The notes beneath the pieces were generated by a model, which was not told where the DNA came from, did no database searches, and saw nothing but the letters and a program-made list of their open reading frames with translations. The translations under genes were made by a program, and so were the position numbers. 60,069 bases of DNA from UBA7332 sp051652645 (GTDB taxonomy: Bacteria; Bacteroidota; Bacteroidia; Bacteroidales; UBA7332). The stretch lies in NCBI GenBank assembly GCA_051652645.1, contig JBOFUP010000063.1, positions 1 through 60,069 on the forward strand, in the 5' to 3' direction. Positions 1 to 8,014 of this stretch are shown piece by piece. Within the stretch, counting starts at the first letter, position 1. Each line of letters opens with the position of its first letter.

Positions 1-300
1 TGTTGAGAAATTCAACAGGCTCTGCAAGAGCCCTCAACAGAGAGCGGCAGCTCTCCTCAACAGCGCAGCCTCAACAGAGAGCGTTAGCTCTCCTCAACAG
101 GCGGAACGCCCTTCGGGCTTGTTGAGGCTTTGCTGTTGAGAAATTCAATAGGCTCTGCAAGAGCCCTCAACAGAGAGCGGCAGCTCTCCTCAACAGCGCA
201 GCCTCAACAGAGAGCGTTAGCTCTCCTCAACAGCGCAGCCTCAACAGAGAGCGACAGCTCTCCTCAACAGCGTAGCCTAAACAAGCCCAGAGGGCTCTAA
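1..300. repeat. CTCAACAG-hairpin repeat array (left cluster 1)
   Basis: About ten forward copies of the octamer CTCAACAG alternate with short palindromes: GGCTC-tgcaa-GAGCC, GAGAGC-ggca-GCTCTC, GAGAGC-gtta-GCTCTC, GAGAGC-gaca-GCTCTC, GGCG-gaa-CGCC and GCCC-ttc-GGGC. The loop changes while the stems are exact. A block of about 100 bp starting at base 1 is repeated starting at base 134, so the cluster has grown by a 133-bp tandem duplication. The array runs to within about 15 bases of the next start codon at 312, and I see no TAnnTTTG promoter between. No cas genes and no transposase are present. The same modules recur at 5.1-6.0, 7.3-8.0 and 59.1-60.0 kb. Confidence 0.9.
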
Positions 301-311
301 ACAATTAAATT

Positions 312-1403
312 ATGAAATTATTATATATAACCAATGGGACATCTGCCCCTGGTGGCTTAGAGAGAGTTTTGTCTATTAAGGCGAGCTATTTTGCTGACCA
401 TATGGGCTATGATGTGCATATTATAACACTCAACGATGGTGGGAGGGAGCAGTTTTATAGCTTCTCTCCTAGGATAACGTTTCACGATATTCAGTGTGGG
501 GGTAATCCACTTCAGTACTTTAACCAGTACAGCGGTGGATTGCGTCGTATAGTCAAGAGTATAGCTCCTGATATTATCAGTGTGTGTGACGATGGACTGA
601 AAGGTTTCTTTGTTCCGCTTTTCTTGGGTGGTAAACCGTCTCCTATGATCTATGAGAGGCATGTAAGTAGGCTTATTGCTCTTGGTGGACGAGAACCTAA
701 CTTTAAAGATAGAGTTCAGTTCAAGCTTATGAACTATGGAGCTAGGCTATATGACCGTATGGTTGTTCTTACTAAGGATAATCTATCTGAATGGGACGGT
801 CTTGATAATCTTGCCGTTATATCAAATCCTCTGTCCTTTTATCCTGATAGTGTATCTACACTAGATAACAAGAGGATAATTGCAGTGGGTAAACTAGGAA
901 TTCAAAAAGGCTACGAGCGTCTACTTGAGGCTTGGAAGATTATTGAGAAGAGAGCTATTGGGTGGAGTGTTCATATTTATGGAGCAGAGAATGATGGGGG
1001 TAAGTTACGCTCTATGGTATCTGAATCTAGTTTAAGTGAAAGTTTTATTCTTCATCCTCCGACGCAGGCTATAGAGCAGGAGTATCTGAGTTCTTCTATA
1101 TATGCTTTTCCTTCAAGATTTGAGGGGTTTGGTATGGTACTGATAGAGGCTATGGCTTGTGGAGTCCCTTGTGTTTCGTTTGACTGTCCTTGTGGCCCTA
1201 GGGATATAATCAGAGATGGTGAGGATGGTTTTCTTGTTGAGAATGGGGATGTTCAGACTCTAGCTGATAGGTTGCTTCAACTCATAGAGGATGAGGAGCT
1301 ACGTCGTGAGATGGGTGCTAAGGCTAGAGTGAATGTTAAGAGATATGGTATTGAGAGTATTGCTCAACAGTGGTCTGGGCTTTTTAATGAAATAAGAAAG
1401 TAG
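312..1403 (+). CDS. Glycosyltransferase family 4 (GT-B fold)
   Basis: This 363-residue protein is a retaining GT-B glycosyltransferase that would transfer a sugar to a lipid-linked polysaccharide intermediate at the cytoplasmic face of the inner membrane. The N-terminus carries the GT4 acceptor-side loop (APGGLERVL, residues 12-20). The C-terminal nucleotide-sugar domain has the E-x7-E motif in SRFEGFGMVLIEA (268-280, E271 and E279), followed by ACGVP and a DGEDGFLV segment. The start at 312 follows an A/T-rich stretch directly after the repeat array. The next gene begins 6 bases after its stop, so it is the first gene of a polysaccharide operon. The exact donor sugar cannot be read from the sequence. 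Confidence 0.93.
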   Translation: MKLLYITNGTSAPGGLERVLSIKASYFADHMGYDVHIITLNDGGREQFYSFSPRITFHDIQCGGNPLQYFNQYSGGLRRIVKSIAPDIISVCDDGLKGFFVPLFLGGKPSPMIYERHVSRLIALGGREPNFKDRVQFKLMNYGARLYDRMVVLTKDNLSEWDGLDNLAVISNPLSFYPDSVSTLDNKRIIAVGKLGIQKGYERLLEAWKIIEKRAIGWSVHIYGAENDGGKLRSMVSESSLSESFILHPPTQAIEQEYLSSSIYAFPSRFEGFGMVLIEAMACGVPCVSFDCPCGPRDIIRDGEDGFLVENGDVQTLADRLLQLIEDEELRREMGAKARVNVKRYGIESIAQQWSGLFNEIRK

Positions 1404-1408
1404 ATATT

Positions 1409-2512
1409 ATGCTTGATTGGATACCTGCTGAGATTTATAGGACAGTTTATCATTCCATACTAGCTTTATTCGTAATTATATTTAGTTATAGGAGTTATTC
1501 TATCGCTAATATAAACTTATATGGAGAGAAGAGTATTTATTCGCATATGGAAGTTAGGATAGTTTTACTATTATTGTTTGTCCTAACTATGATCGGACTA
1601 AGACCCTTATATTGGATCTTTACGGATATGTACTCTTACAGTTCTATGTTTAATGACTACGTAAATAATCCAGAGACCATTAAGTGGGAAGAAGACTTTA
1701 TCTTTGATAAGTATAATCGACTATTGGCACTTACGAAGTCAGAACTTCTATTCTTTTTCACTACAACCTTGATTTATATAGGTGGAATTTATAGATTTTC
1801 TACTCGAGTTTTCGGTAAATATCGTTATGCAGCATTGTTGATGGCTGTTACTTCTATGTCATTCTTTGCTTATGGTGTTAATACAATAAGAGCTGGTATG
1901 GCAGCTTCTTTAGTTTTAGTAGGGTTGAGTTATCTTGATAATTTAAAAAAGGCGTTACCAATCCTATTAATTGCCGCAGGAGTTCATACCTCAATGTTAC
2001 TTCCGATTGCTGCAATAGGTATCTCTTATTTCTTTCCCAAAACTAAGATTATTATGCTTGGTTGGATAGCATCAATAGGGCTCTCTTCTATGTTAGGTGG
2101 ATGGTTTGAAACCTATTTCAGTTCTCTGGGATTTGATGATGATCGTTTAGCAGACTATTTGTTGGCTGAGCAGTCTGAGGAACTATTTGCTTACACAGGA
2201 TTTAGATGGGATTTTCTACTTTATAGTAGTGTGCCAGTGATTATGGGTTGGTATGTGGTAGTTAAGAGAGGTATATCAGATAGGTTTTATCTAATTATAC
2301 TAAATAGTTATTTGATAGCAAATAGCTTCTGGATATTAGTAATTAGAGCTAACTTCTCTGACAGATTTGCTTACCTATCCTGGTTTTTGATGCCATTCGT
2401 GATTATATACCCACTTCTTAAATTCTCATTGTGGAGAAATCAGTATGCTAAAGTTGGGATCGTGGTTTTGTTAAACTTCTTGTTCACTTTTGCTCTTTTC
2501 TTGTTGAGATAA
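1409..2512 (+). CDS. EpsG/Wzy-like polysaccharide polymerase, multi-pass membrane protein
   Basis: The 367-residue product is almost entirely hydrophobic, with about ten predicted membrane spans. It has an EpsG-type pattern: an N-terminal span (FVIIFSYRSY), a motif R-P-L-Y-W-I-F-T-D-M-Y around residues 65-75, and the NTIRAGMAASL segment near 158-168, where an Arg-x-x-hydrophobic stretch precedes a span in EpsG proteins. Such proteins polymerise or export extracellular polysaccharide repeat units. It sits between a GT4 and a GT2 gene, as Wzy-type polymerases often do. Codon use is AT-rich like its neighbours. No Wzx flippase is visible in the window. The EpsG assignment rests on hydrophobic pattern and context and is less certain than the glycosyltransferase calls. 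Confidence 0.75.
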   Translation: MLDWIPAEIYRTVYHSILALFVIIFSYRSYSIANINLYGEKSIYSHMEVRIVLLLLFVLTMIGLRPLYWIFTDMYSYSSMFNDYVNNPETIKWEEDFIFDKYNRLLALTKSELLFFFTTTLIYIGGIYRFSTRVFGKYRYAALLMAVTSMSFFAYGVNTIRAGMAASLVLVGLSYLDNLKKALPILLIAAGVHTSMLLPIAAIGISYFFPKTKIIMLGWIASIGLSSMLGGWFETYFSSLGFDDDRLADYLLAEQSEELFAYTGFRWDFLLYSSVPVIMGWYVVVKRGISDRFYLIILNSYLIANSFWILVIRANFSDRFAYLSWFLMPFVIIYPLLKFSLWRNQYAKVGIVVLLNFLFTFALFLLR

Positions 2513-2527
2513 AAAATAATCCAATAT

Positions 2528-3403
2528 ATGAATCCATTAGTTACAATTGCGATACCTATATATAATGCAGAGCATTTTTTGCATTATGCTATTAAGTCAG
2601 TTATAGACCAAAGTTTTAAAAATTGGGAGCTTTTTTTGATAAATGATGGTAGTAATGATGAGTCACTAAATATTATGAAGAGATTCGAAATGGATCCTCG
2701 TATAACAATATTGAATGATGGTGAAAATAGAGGACTCATATATAGGCTTAATCAATCAGTTAAACTTGCTAAGGGAAAGTATTATGCAAGGATGGATGCT
2801 GATGATATTATGGATCCGGAACGGTTATTAAAGCAGGTTGAATATATGGAGTCACATCCTGAGTGTGATGTGTTGGGTAGTTCTGCCTACTCTATTGACT
2901 CTAAAAATTATGTTATTGGTATAAAAACATCATCTAATAGTAGATGGTCCAGAAGTAGCCTATTGAGAGGATCTGCTTTTATACATCCTTCAGTAATGGG
3001 GAAGCGAGAGTGGTTTCTTAGTAATCCTTATGATAAGGATTGGGAAAGGGCTGAAGATTACCAACTTTGGTTGAGAACAGTAGAGCATAGTAGATTTCAT
3101 AATCTTGAGGAACCTCTACTTTTTTATAGAGAGGTTGGTATTCCTACTTTTGGTAAGTATTTCAAGACTCAGAAGACTATAATGGGATTATGGTCTAAGA
3201 GGCATGAACTTAATATCTCTATATCTGATGCTGCGTATGTATCTGTTTCAGCATTGGTTAAATCAATAGTGTATGGTGTCTTTTATTTTACAGGCAACAT
3301 CGATAGATTGATTTCTAGACGATCTAATGTGCTTGAGAGAGAACTTCAAGAACGAGTTCAGAAGAGATTGAATAATATCTTGGTAAATAATATTTCTATT
3401 TAA
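2528..3403 (+). CDS. Glycosyltransferase family 2 (GT-A fold)
   Basis: This 291-residue inverting glycosyltransferase shows the classic GT2 start VTIAIPIYNAE (5-15), the uridine-binding segment LFLINDGSNDES (36-46) and the metal-binding DxD in ARMDADD (87-93). A downstream acidic motif in ERAEDYQLWL marks the catalytic base region. It probably adds one sugar of the polysaccharide repeat unit at the inner membrane. Its stop codon overlaps the start of the following acetyltransferase by one base (TAATG at 3401-3405), which implies translational coupling. The gene is AT-rich relative to the bat and V-ATPase genes further on, consistent with horizontally exchanged capsule genes. Confidence 0.93.
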   Translation: MNPLVTIAIPIYNAEHFLHYAIKSVIDQSFKNWELFLINDGSNDESLNIMKRFEMDPRITILNDGENRGLIYRLNQSVKLAKGKYYARMDADDIMDPERLLKQVEYMESHPECDVLGSSAYSIDSKNYVIGIKTSSNSRWSRSSLLRGSAFIHPSVMGKREWFLSNPYDKDWERAEDYQLWLRTVEHSRFHNLEEPLLFYREVGIPTFGKYFKTQKTIMGLWSKRHELNISISDAAYVSVSALVKSIVYGVFYFTGNIDRLISRRSNVLERELQERVQKRLNNILVNNISI

Positions 3404-3889
3404 TGCTCAAATTTAATTCCCCTTTAAATCTATTCGTACGATCATTCATACAGCGTTATGATCATGAGAAGTATTGGATAAGGAGGTATAAGGTTGTTAA
3501 TCCAGAGGATAAAACTCCGAAGCTTATTAAGCTATTGTGGTTGTTGCTAATTAAGCGAGCTGATGCTTTTAATTGTGCATCCTTTGGTACTAACCTTAAT
3601 AGTGGGGCTAACTTCCTATGCCCCCCCCCATTTACCTCACGGGCCAAATGGTATAGTAGTTGGACATGATGTTCAAATTGGTCGTAATGTGACAATATTT
3701 CAGCAGGTAACGATAGCTCACGGTAACGTGGTAATAGGAGATAATTGCTTGATAGGTGCAGGTGCAAAGATTCTCCCAAATGTTAGAATTGGTAATAATG
3801 TTAAGATTGGTGCTAACTGTGTTGTAGTAGAAGATATACCTGATAATGCTACTGTGGTTATGCCTAAGCCAAGGGTTATAGTAAGGTGA
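3403..3889 (+). pseudogene. Serine-acetyltransferase-like hexapeptide acyltransferase, frameshifted in a poly-C tract
   Basis: Two overlapping frames encode the two halves of one protein. The upstream frame (from 3403) gives the N-terminal helical part ending ...GTNLNSGANFLCPP. The downstream frame (to 3889) continues HLPHGPNGIVVGH and the left-handed beta-helix hexapeptides IGRNVTIFQQVTI, IGDNCLIGAGAKI and IGNNVKIGANCVV. The frames meet in a run of nine C (3621-3629). Removing one C gives an uninterrupted 161-residue protein reading CPPHLPHGPNG, which matches the normal family layout. The intact protein would O-acetylate a sugar of the polysaccharide. The frameshift may be phase variation, a real mutation or a homopolymer sequencing error. 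It starts inside the stop of the GT2 gene. Confidence 0.85.
3621..3629. repeat. Nine-base poly-C tract inside the acetyltransferase gene
   Basis: Nine consecutive C residues lie in an otherwise AT-rich gene, exactly where the reading frame shifts by +1. With eight (or eleven) C residues the acetyltransferase would be in frame. Homopolymer tracts of this length in surface-modification genes are typical slipped-strand contingency loci. Confidence 0.9.
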
Positions 3890-3928
3890 TTTTCATTTGT
3901 GGTACTTTAAATATTAATAAGATAGAGT

Positions 3929-5065
3929 ATGAAGAAGATATGTATAGTTTCGACAGTCTCCTATACACCAAAAAATTTTATATTACCTCATTTAGCTCTA
4001 TTATCAAAGGAGTTTGATGTTATTTTAGTCTCTAACTTTGCAGAAGGGGATATGGAGATTTTTATGTCAAAGGAGATAGGAGTGAAAGAGTGTTTTCATA
4101 TTCCATTTGAACGTAAAATATCGGTTTTGAGTGATATTAAAACAGAGATAGAGCTTTTAAAGTATTTTAGAAAGAGTAGCTTTGACTATATATTGTCAAT
4201 GACTCCCAAAGCTGGGTTATTAACAGCTTTTGCTGGTGTCGCATCTGGTGCAAAAGAGGTTATACACCTTTTTACAGGCCAAGTATGGGCTAATAAGAAG
4301 GGGCTCTTTAGAGAAGTTCTGATCTTGATGGATAGGGTTGTTGGGTGGTTGAATAGTCGTATTCTTGTGGATGGTCTAGCTCAGCGTAACTATCTTGTCT
4401 CTAAAGGTGTGATTCCAAAGAGCTCTAGGGTGTTGGGGGCAAAGAATAGTATGGCTTGTGTTAATACTGATCGTTTTAAGCCTAATGAAATTGTAAGAAA
4501 TGAACTTAGGATAAGTTATGGTGTTCAGGACGCAAAGGTGCTGTTCTTTCTTGGTAGATTAAATAGGGATAAGGGTATTTATGAGTTAGTTGATTCGTTT
4601 ATCTCTCTTATTAATGATTATCCTAGCTTGAAGCTTGTAATCGCTGGGTTTGACGAGGAGTGTGTTGTTGAAAAGATCAGAGAGAGGTATGGTAACCTTG
4701 TTGATGAGAGAATAATATATCTCGGAGTGGTTAAGGAGCCTTATAGATACTTGCAAATGGCTGATATATTTGTACTTCCTTCTCATAGGGAGGGGTTTGG
4801 TTGTAGTGTGGCTGAGGCTTCTGCTTGCGGAATCCCTGTTGTGTGTAGTGATATCTGGGGACTTACTGATGCTTATATTAACAATGAGACAGGTATTAAT
4901 TTCAAGGTTGGTGAAACAGACTCTCTCTCTGAGGCTCTTCGACGCTTGATTAACGATCCTGAACTTTGTTCTAGATTGGGAAAAAGGGGTAGGGAGTATG
5001 TAATTGAGAATTTCGATATGATGGTTATGTCCAAACTATGGCTTAAATATTTTAAAGAGCTTTAG
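3929..5065 (+). CDS. Glycosyltransferase family 4 (GT-B fold)
   Basis: A 378-residue GT-B enzyme with an N-terminal acceptor domain of the WcaL/Cap-type (KKICIVSTVSYTPKNFILP, then SMTPKAGLLTAFAGVASGA at 90-107, where a TPKAG motif is frequent in enzymes acting on lipid-linked sugars). The C-terminal domain has LGRLNRDKGI (208-217) and the E-x7-E motif in REGFGCSVAEASACGIP (287-303, E288 and E296). It would add a further sugar to the repeat unit. It follows the broken acetyltransferase after about 40 bases and is the last gene before a repeat cluster of nearly 1 kb. Donor and acceptor are not predictable here. Confidence 0.92.
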   Translation: MKKICIVSTVSYTPKNFILPHLALLSKEFDVILVSNFAEGDMEIFMSKEIGVKECFHIPFERKISVLSDIKTEIELLKYFRKSSFDYILSMTPKAGLLTAFAGVASGAKEVIHLFTGQVWANKKGLFREVLILMDRVVGWLNSRILVDGLAQRNYLVSKGVIPKSSRVLGAKNSMACVNTDRFKPNEIVRNELRISYGVQDAKVLFFLGRLNRDKGIYELVDSFISLINDYPSLKLVIAGFDEECVVEKIRERYGNLVDERIIYLGVVKEPYRYLQMADIFVLPSHREGFGCSVAEASACGIPVVCSDIWGLTDAYINNETGINFKVGETDSLSEALRRLINDPELCSRLGKRGREYVIENFDMMVMSKLWLKYFKEL

Positions 5066-5089
5066 TTTTGCTGTTGGTTAATGCAATTA

Positions 5090-6038
5090 CTCACGCATAT
5101 CTTGTTTTGCCTTACCGCCTAACATCTAACCATTTTTATCCACGGATCTACACGGATAAGATGCTTCGTTACCTCTACGCTTGGCATCCGAGGGTCGCTC
5201 TGCTTACCCCCGGTTACCCACATGTTACCCTTTCAGGGTAAAGAGCTATCGCATCGCAAGCAAAGGCTTCGCTGTTGAGGGCGTTCCGCCTGTTGAGGCT
5301 AGCGCTGTTTAGAGCCCTTCGGGCTTGTTGAGGCTGATGCTGTTGAATTATTCTCGCAGATCTCGCTGATTACGCAGATCTTGTTTTGAATAACCTCTAT
5401 CCAAAGAATTTTGTCCACGGATCTATCGGATAAGATGCTTCGTTACCTCTGCGCTTGGCATCCGAGGGTCGCTTCGCTTACCCCCGGTTACCCACATGTT
5501 ACCCTTTCAGGGTAAAGAGCTATTGCATCGCAAGCAAAGGCTTCGCTGTTGAGGGCGTTCCGCCTGTTGAGGCTAGCGCTGTTTAGAGCCCTTTGGGCTT
5601 GTTGAGGCTGACGCTGTTGAATTATTCTCGCAGATCTCGCTGATTACGCAGATCTTGTTTTGAATAACCTCTATCCAAAGAATTTTATCCACGGATCTAT
5701 CGGATAAGATGCTTCGTTACCTCTACGCTTGGCATCCGAGGGTCGCTTTGCTTACCCCCGGTTACCCACATGTTACCCTTTTAGGGTAAAGAGCTATCGC
5801 ATCGCAAGTCGAGATGCAAATTATTCTCGCAGATTTCGCTGATTACGCAGATCTTGTTTTGAATAACCTCTATCCAAAGAATTTTGTCCACGGATCTATC
5901 GGATAAGATGCTTCGTTACCTCTGCGCTAAGAGATGTTGTGGCTTTGTTGTAGAGAAATTCAACAGGCTCTGAAAGAGCCCTCAACAGGCCAACGGCTCT
6001 CAACAGCGCAGCCTCAACAGGCCAAGGGCCCTCAACTA
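5090..6038. repeat. Tandem composite repeat, about 275-bp unit, 3-4 copies (left cluster 2)
   Basis: There is no gene here. A composite unit recurs with the landmark CACGGATCTA at 5141, 5416, 5690 and 5889 (periods 275, 274 and 199). Each unit contains in order: CACGGATCTA..CGGATAAGATGCTTCG, ACCTCTACGCTTGGCATCC, a GGGTCGC..TTACCC segment, CCCACATGTTACCC, the hairpin ACCC-tttca-GGGT, GCTATCGCATCGCAAGC, CTGTTGAG-hairpin-CTGTTGAG modules in reverse orientation, and CTCGCAGATCTCGCTGATTA. The third unit lacks about 75 bp containing the CTGTTGAG modules. The last 100 bases (5948-6038) switch to forward CTCAACAG modules with GGCTC..GAGCC and GGCC-aag-GGCC hairpins and run straight into the next gene. 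I see no promoter in it. Confidence 0.9.
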
Positions 6039-6059
6039 ATGAATTTAAATAACAAAAAT

Positions 6060-6665
6060 ATGTATTCTAGATTTTTTAAGCGATTGATCGATTTTACTAT
6101 CTCCCTTGTGGCTCTCTCCATGATCTGGCCAGTGTTGGCTATTGTGGCTATCTGGCTACGTGTTGTCAATAAGGGTACTCCTTTCTTCTTTCAGGATAGA
6201 CCTGGTAGGGGTGGGGTGATATTCAAGGTGGTGAAGTTTAAGACTATGACTGATGAGAGGGGTGTGGATGGTGAGCTGTTGCCTGATGCGCAGCGGTTGA
6301 CTAAGGTTGGTAGTTTTGTGAGGTCTACCTCACTGGATGAGCTTCCTCAGCTGATCAATGTGCTTAAGGGTGATATGGCACTGGTGGGTCCGCGTCCTCT
6401 TTTGCCTCAGTACTTGCCTCTCTACTCTCCTGAACAGGCTCGCCGTCATTTGGTGCGTCCAGGTATCACAGGGTGGGCTCAGGTGAATGGGCGTAATGCT
6501 ATCAGCTGGGCTCGTAAGTTTGAGCTGGACTGCTTCTACGTGGATAATATATCTCTTGCTCTGGACATCAAGATATTATTCTTGACAGTTAAGAAGGTGT
6601 TTGTACGTGAGGGGATATCGCAGCAGGGTGAGGCGACGATGGAGTGTTTTAATGGTAAGAATTAA
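6060..6665 (+). CDS. Initiating sugar-phosphate transferase (PglC/WcaJ-type, bacterial sugar transferase family)
   Basis: A 201-residue monotopic phosphoglycosyl transferase that would load the first sugar phosphate onto undecaprenyl phosphate to start repeat-unit synthesis. It has an N-terminal basic/hydrophobic re-entrant helix (MYSRFFKRLIDFTISLVAL), then FFQDRPGRGG, KVVKFKTM, STSLDELPQL with the catalytic Asp-Glu pair, KGDMALVGPRP and PGITGWAQVNGRN. The frame is open further upstream to 5934, but those codons are repeat sequence. The family start matches ATG 6060, which has an A-rich leader; 6039 is an alternative. It lacks the large N-terminal membrane domain of full WcaJ, so it is the short PglC-like form. 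An acyltransferase follows 14 bases later. Confidence 0.92.
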   Translation: MYSRFFKRLIDFTISLVALSMIWPVLAIVAIWLRVVNKGTPFFFQDRPGRGGVIFKVVKFKTMTDERGVDGELLPDAQRLTKVGSFVRSTSLDELPQLINVLKGDMALVGPRPLLPQYLPLYSPEQARRHLVRPGITGWAQVNGRNAISWARKFELDCFYVDNISLALDIKILFLTVKKVFVREGISQQGEATMECFNGKN

Positions 6666-6679
6666 TCTTTATTGAATAT

Positions 6680-7279
6680 ATGAAGGGTGTAACGTTGTAT
6701 GGGTCTAGTGGTCATGGTTTAGTGATTGCGGATATTGTTCGTTCGCAGGGTGGTGAAGTAGTGGCATTCTTTGACGATAATCCCAAGGGGGAGTGTTTCG
6801 CTGGTGTTCCTTATGTATCGTCTGTTGATATGATCGTTACACCTGTTATTATTTCTATTGGGAGTAATAGGGTACGTAAGTTGATTGCTGAGAGGGAGAA
6901 GTCGTTAGTATACGTAGCTGCTATACATTCTTCGGCTATCATCTCTCCATCAGTAGTGGTGGGTGAGGGGTCGGTAGTGATGCAGGGGGCTATCGTTCAG
7001 GCTGAGGCTAGTGTGGGTAGTCATGTGATAATCAATACTGGTGCGACTATAGATCATGAGTGTGTCATTGGGGATTATGTTCATATTTCGCCTAATGCTA
7101 CATTGTGCGGGTGTGTATCGGTGGGCATGGGTGCTCATATTGGTGCTGGTGCTGTGGTGATACAAGGTGTCTCTATTGGTGAATGGGCTACCGTGGGTGC
7201 TGGTGCTGTGGTGATTCGTGATGTGCCTGCTGGTGCAACGGTGGTGGGTAACCCAGCGAAAGTCCTTCGGGGTTGTTGA
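6680..7279 (+). CDS. PglD/NeuD-like sugar O- or N-acyltransferase (left-handed beta-helix)
   Basis: The 199-residue protein has a small Rossmann-like N-terminal domain (LYGSSGHGLVIADIV, then VVAFFDD) followed by hexapeptide repeats from about residue 85. It includes the ATIDHECVIGD segment, whose His is the catalytic base in PglD/NeuD. The family acetylates UDP-amino-sugars or sialic acid-type sugars. It is paired with the PglC-like transferase, as in pgl loci where PglD makes the acetylated substrate of PglC. The C-terminus ends GNPAKVLRGC. The last codons and the stop TGA lie inside a copy of the CCTTCGGG..TTGTTGAGGCT repeat, so repeat sequence forms the end of the gene. Confidence 0.88.
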   Translation: MKGVTLYGSSGHGLVIADIVRSQGGEVVAFFDDNPKGECFAGVPYVSSVDMIVTPVIISIGSNRVRKLIAEREKSLVYVAAIHSSAIISPSVVVGEGSVVMQGAIVQAEASVGSHVIINTGATIDHECVIGDYVHISPNATLCGCVSVGMGAHIGAGAVVIQGVSIGEWATVGAGAVVIRDVPAGATVVGNPAKVLRGC

Positions 7280-7975
7280 GGCTGACGCTGTTGAATTATT
7301 CTCGCAGATCTCGCAGATTACGCAGATCTTGTTTTGAATAACTTCTAATCAAAGAGTTTTGTCCACGGATCTTCACGGATAAGATGCTTCGTTACCTCTA
7401 CGCTTGGCATCCGAGGGTCGCTTTGCTTACCCGCGGTTACCCACATGTTACCCCATTCGGGGTAAAGAGCTGTCGCATCGCAAGCAAAGGCTGCGCTGTT
7501 GAGGGCGTTCCGCCTGTTGAGGCTAGCGCTGTTGGGAGCCCTTCGGGCTTGTTGAGGCTGACGCTGTTGTATTATTCTCGCAGATCTCGCTGATTACGCT
7601 GATTTTTTTGCCTAACCGTCTAACCCACTAACCCATACTAACCCAAGACCCTTCGGGCTTGTTGAGGCTGCCATCGCCGCTGTTTGTAATTTCAACAGGC
7701 TCTGCAAGAGCCCTCAACAGTCTCGTCCCTAGACGAGACCTCAACAGAGAGCGATAGCTAGCCTCAACAATTCACAGAGCAGTGGTAACGAAGCTCTTAT
7801 CCGACTTATCCGTGGAGAATAATCTTGGATTTAGATTTACAAAACCCTATCTGCGTAATCTGCGTGAATAATTCGTCTGACTGCGCAGCTCTAACCCATC
7901 CTAACCCCCTAACCGTCTAACCCATCCTAACCCAAGACCCTTCGGGGTAAAGAGCCCGAGGGGCTTCATATATAT
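7262..7975. repeat. Mosaic of patchwork repeats (left cluster 3)
   Basis: No credible gene lies in this stretch. From 7262 to about 7600 it carries one copy of the composite unit seen at 5.1-5.9 kb (CGCAGATCTCGC, CACGGATCTTCACGGATAAG at 7364-7383, GGCATCCGAGGGTCGC, CACATGTTACCCC-attc-GGGGT, reverse CTGTTGAG modules). From 7600 there are CTAACCC-rich stretches (7610-7645 and 7891-7935), then forward CTCAACAG modules around GGCTC..GAGCC and a perfect 8-bp hairpin GTCTCGTC-ccta-GACGAGAC (about 7721-7740). Opposite-orientation GGTAACGAAGCTCTTATCCG and CTGCGTAATCTGCGTG elements follow. Orientation therefore switches inside the cluster. Confidence 0.85.
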
Positions 7976-7985
7976 GTTCGATTTA

Positions 7986-8014
7986 TTGTTTTGTTAAGAA
8001 AATAGTTATCTTTG
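7986..8014 (+). promoter_or_regulatory. Promoter upstream of UDP-glucose dehydrogenase gene
   Basis: TATCTTTG at 8007-8014 matches the Bacteroidota -7 box TAnnTTTG, with a TTG at 7986-7988 as a plausible -33 element 18 bases upstream. The predicted leader to the ATG at 8079 is about 60 bases. The -7 box overlaps the left arm of a perfect inverted repeat. Confidence 0.6.

Noticed and set aside
1..300. CRISPR array
   Set aside because: Repeats of 8 bases, palindromic intervals of 7-21 bases and no cas genes do not fit any CRISPR type.
5934..6059. Upstream extension of the sugar transferase gene
   Set aside because: The extra residues are translated repeat sequence (CTCAACAG modules), while the family start matches ATG 6060.
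7384..7593. Open frame of 69 codons in the repeat cluster
   Set aside because: It is made entirely of the composite repeat module; copies at 5.1-5.9 kb are not open in the same way, and there is no protein-like composition.
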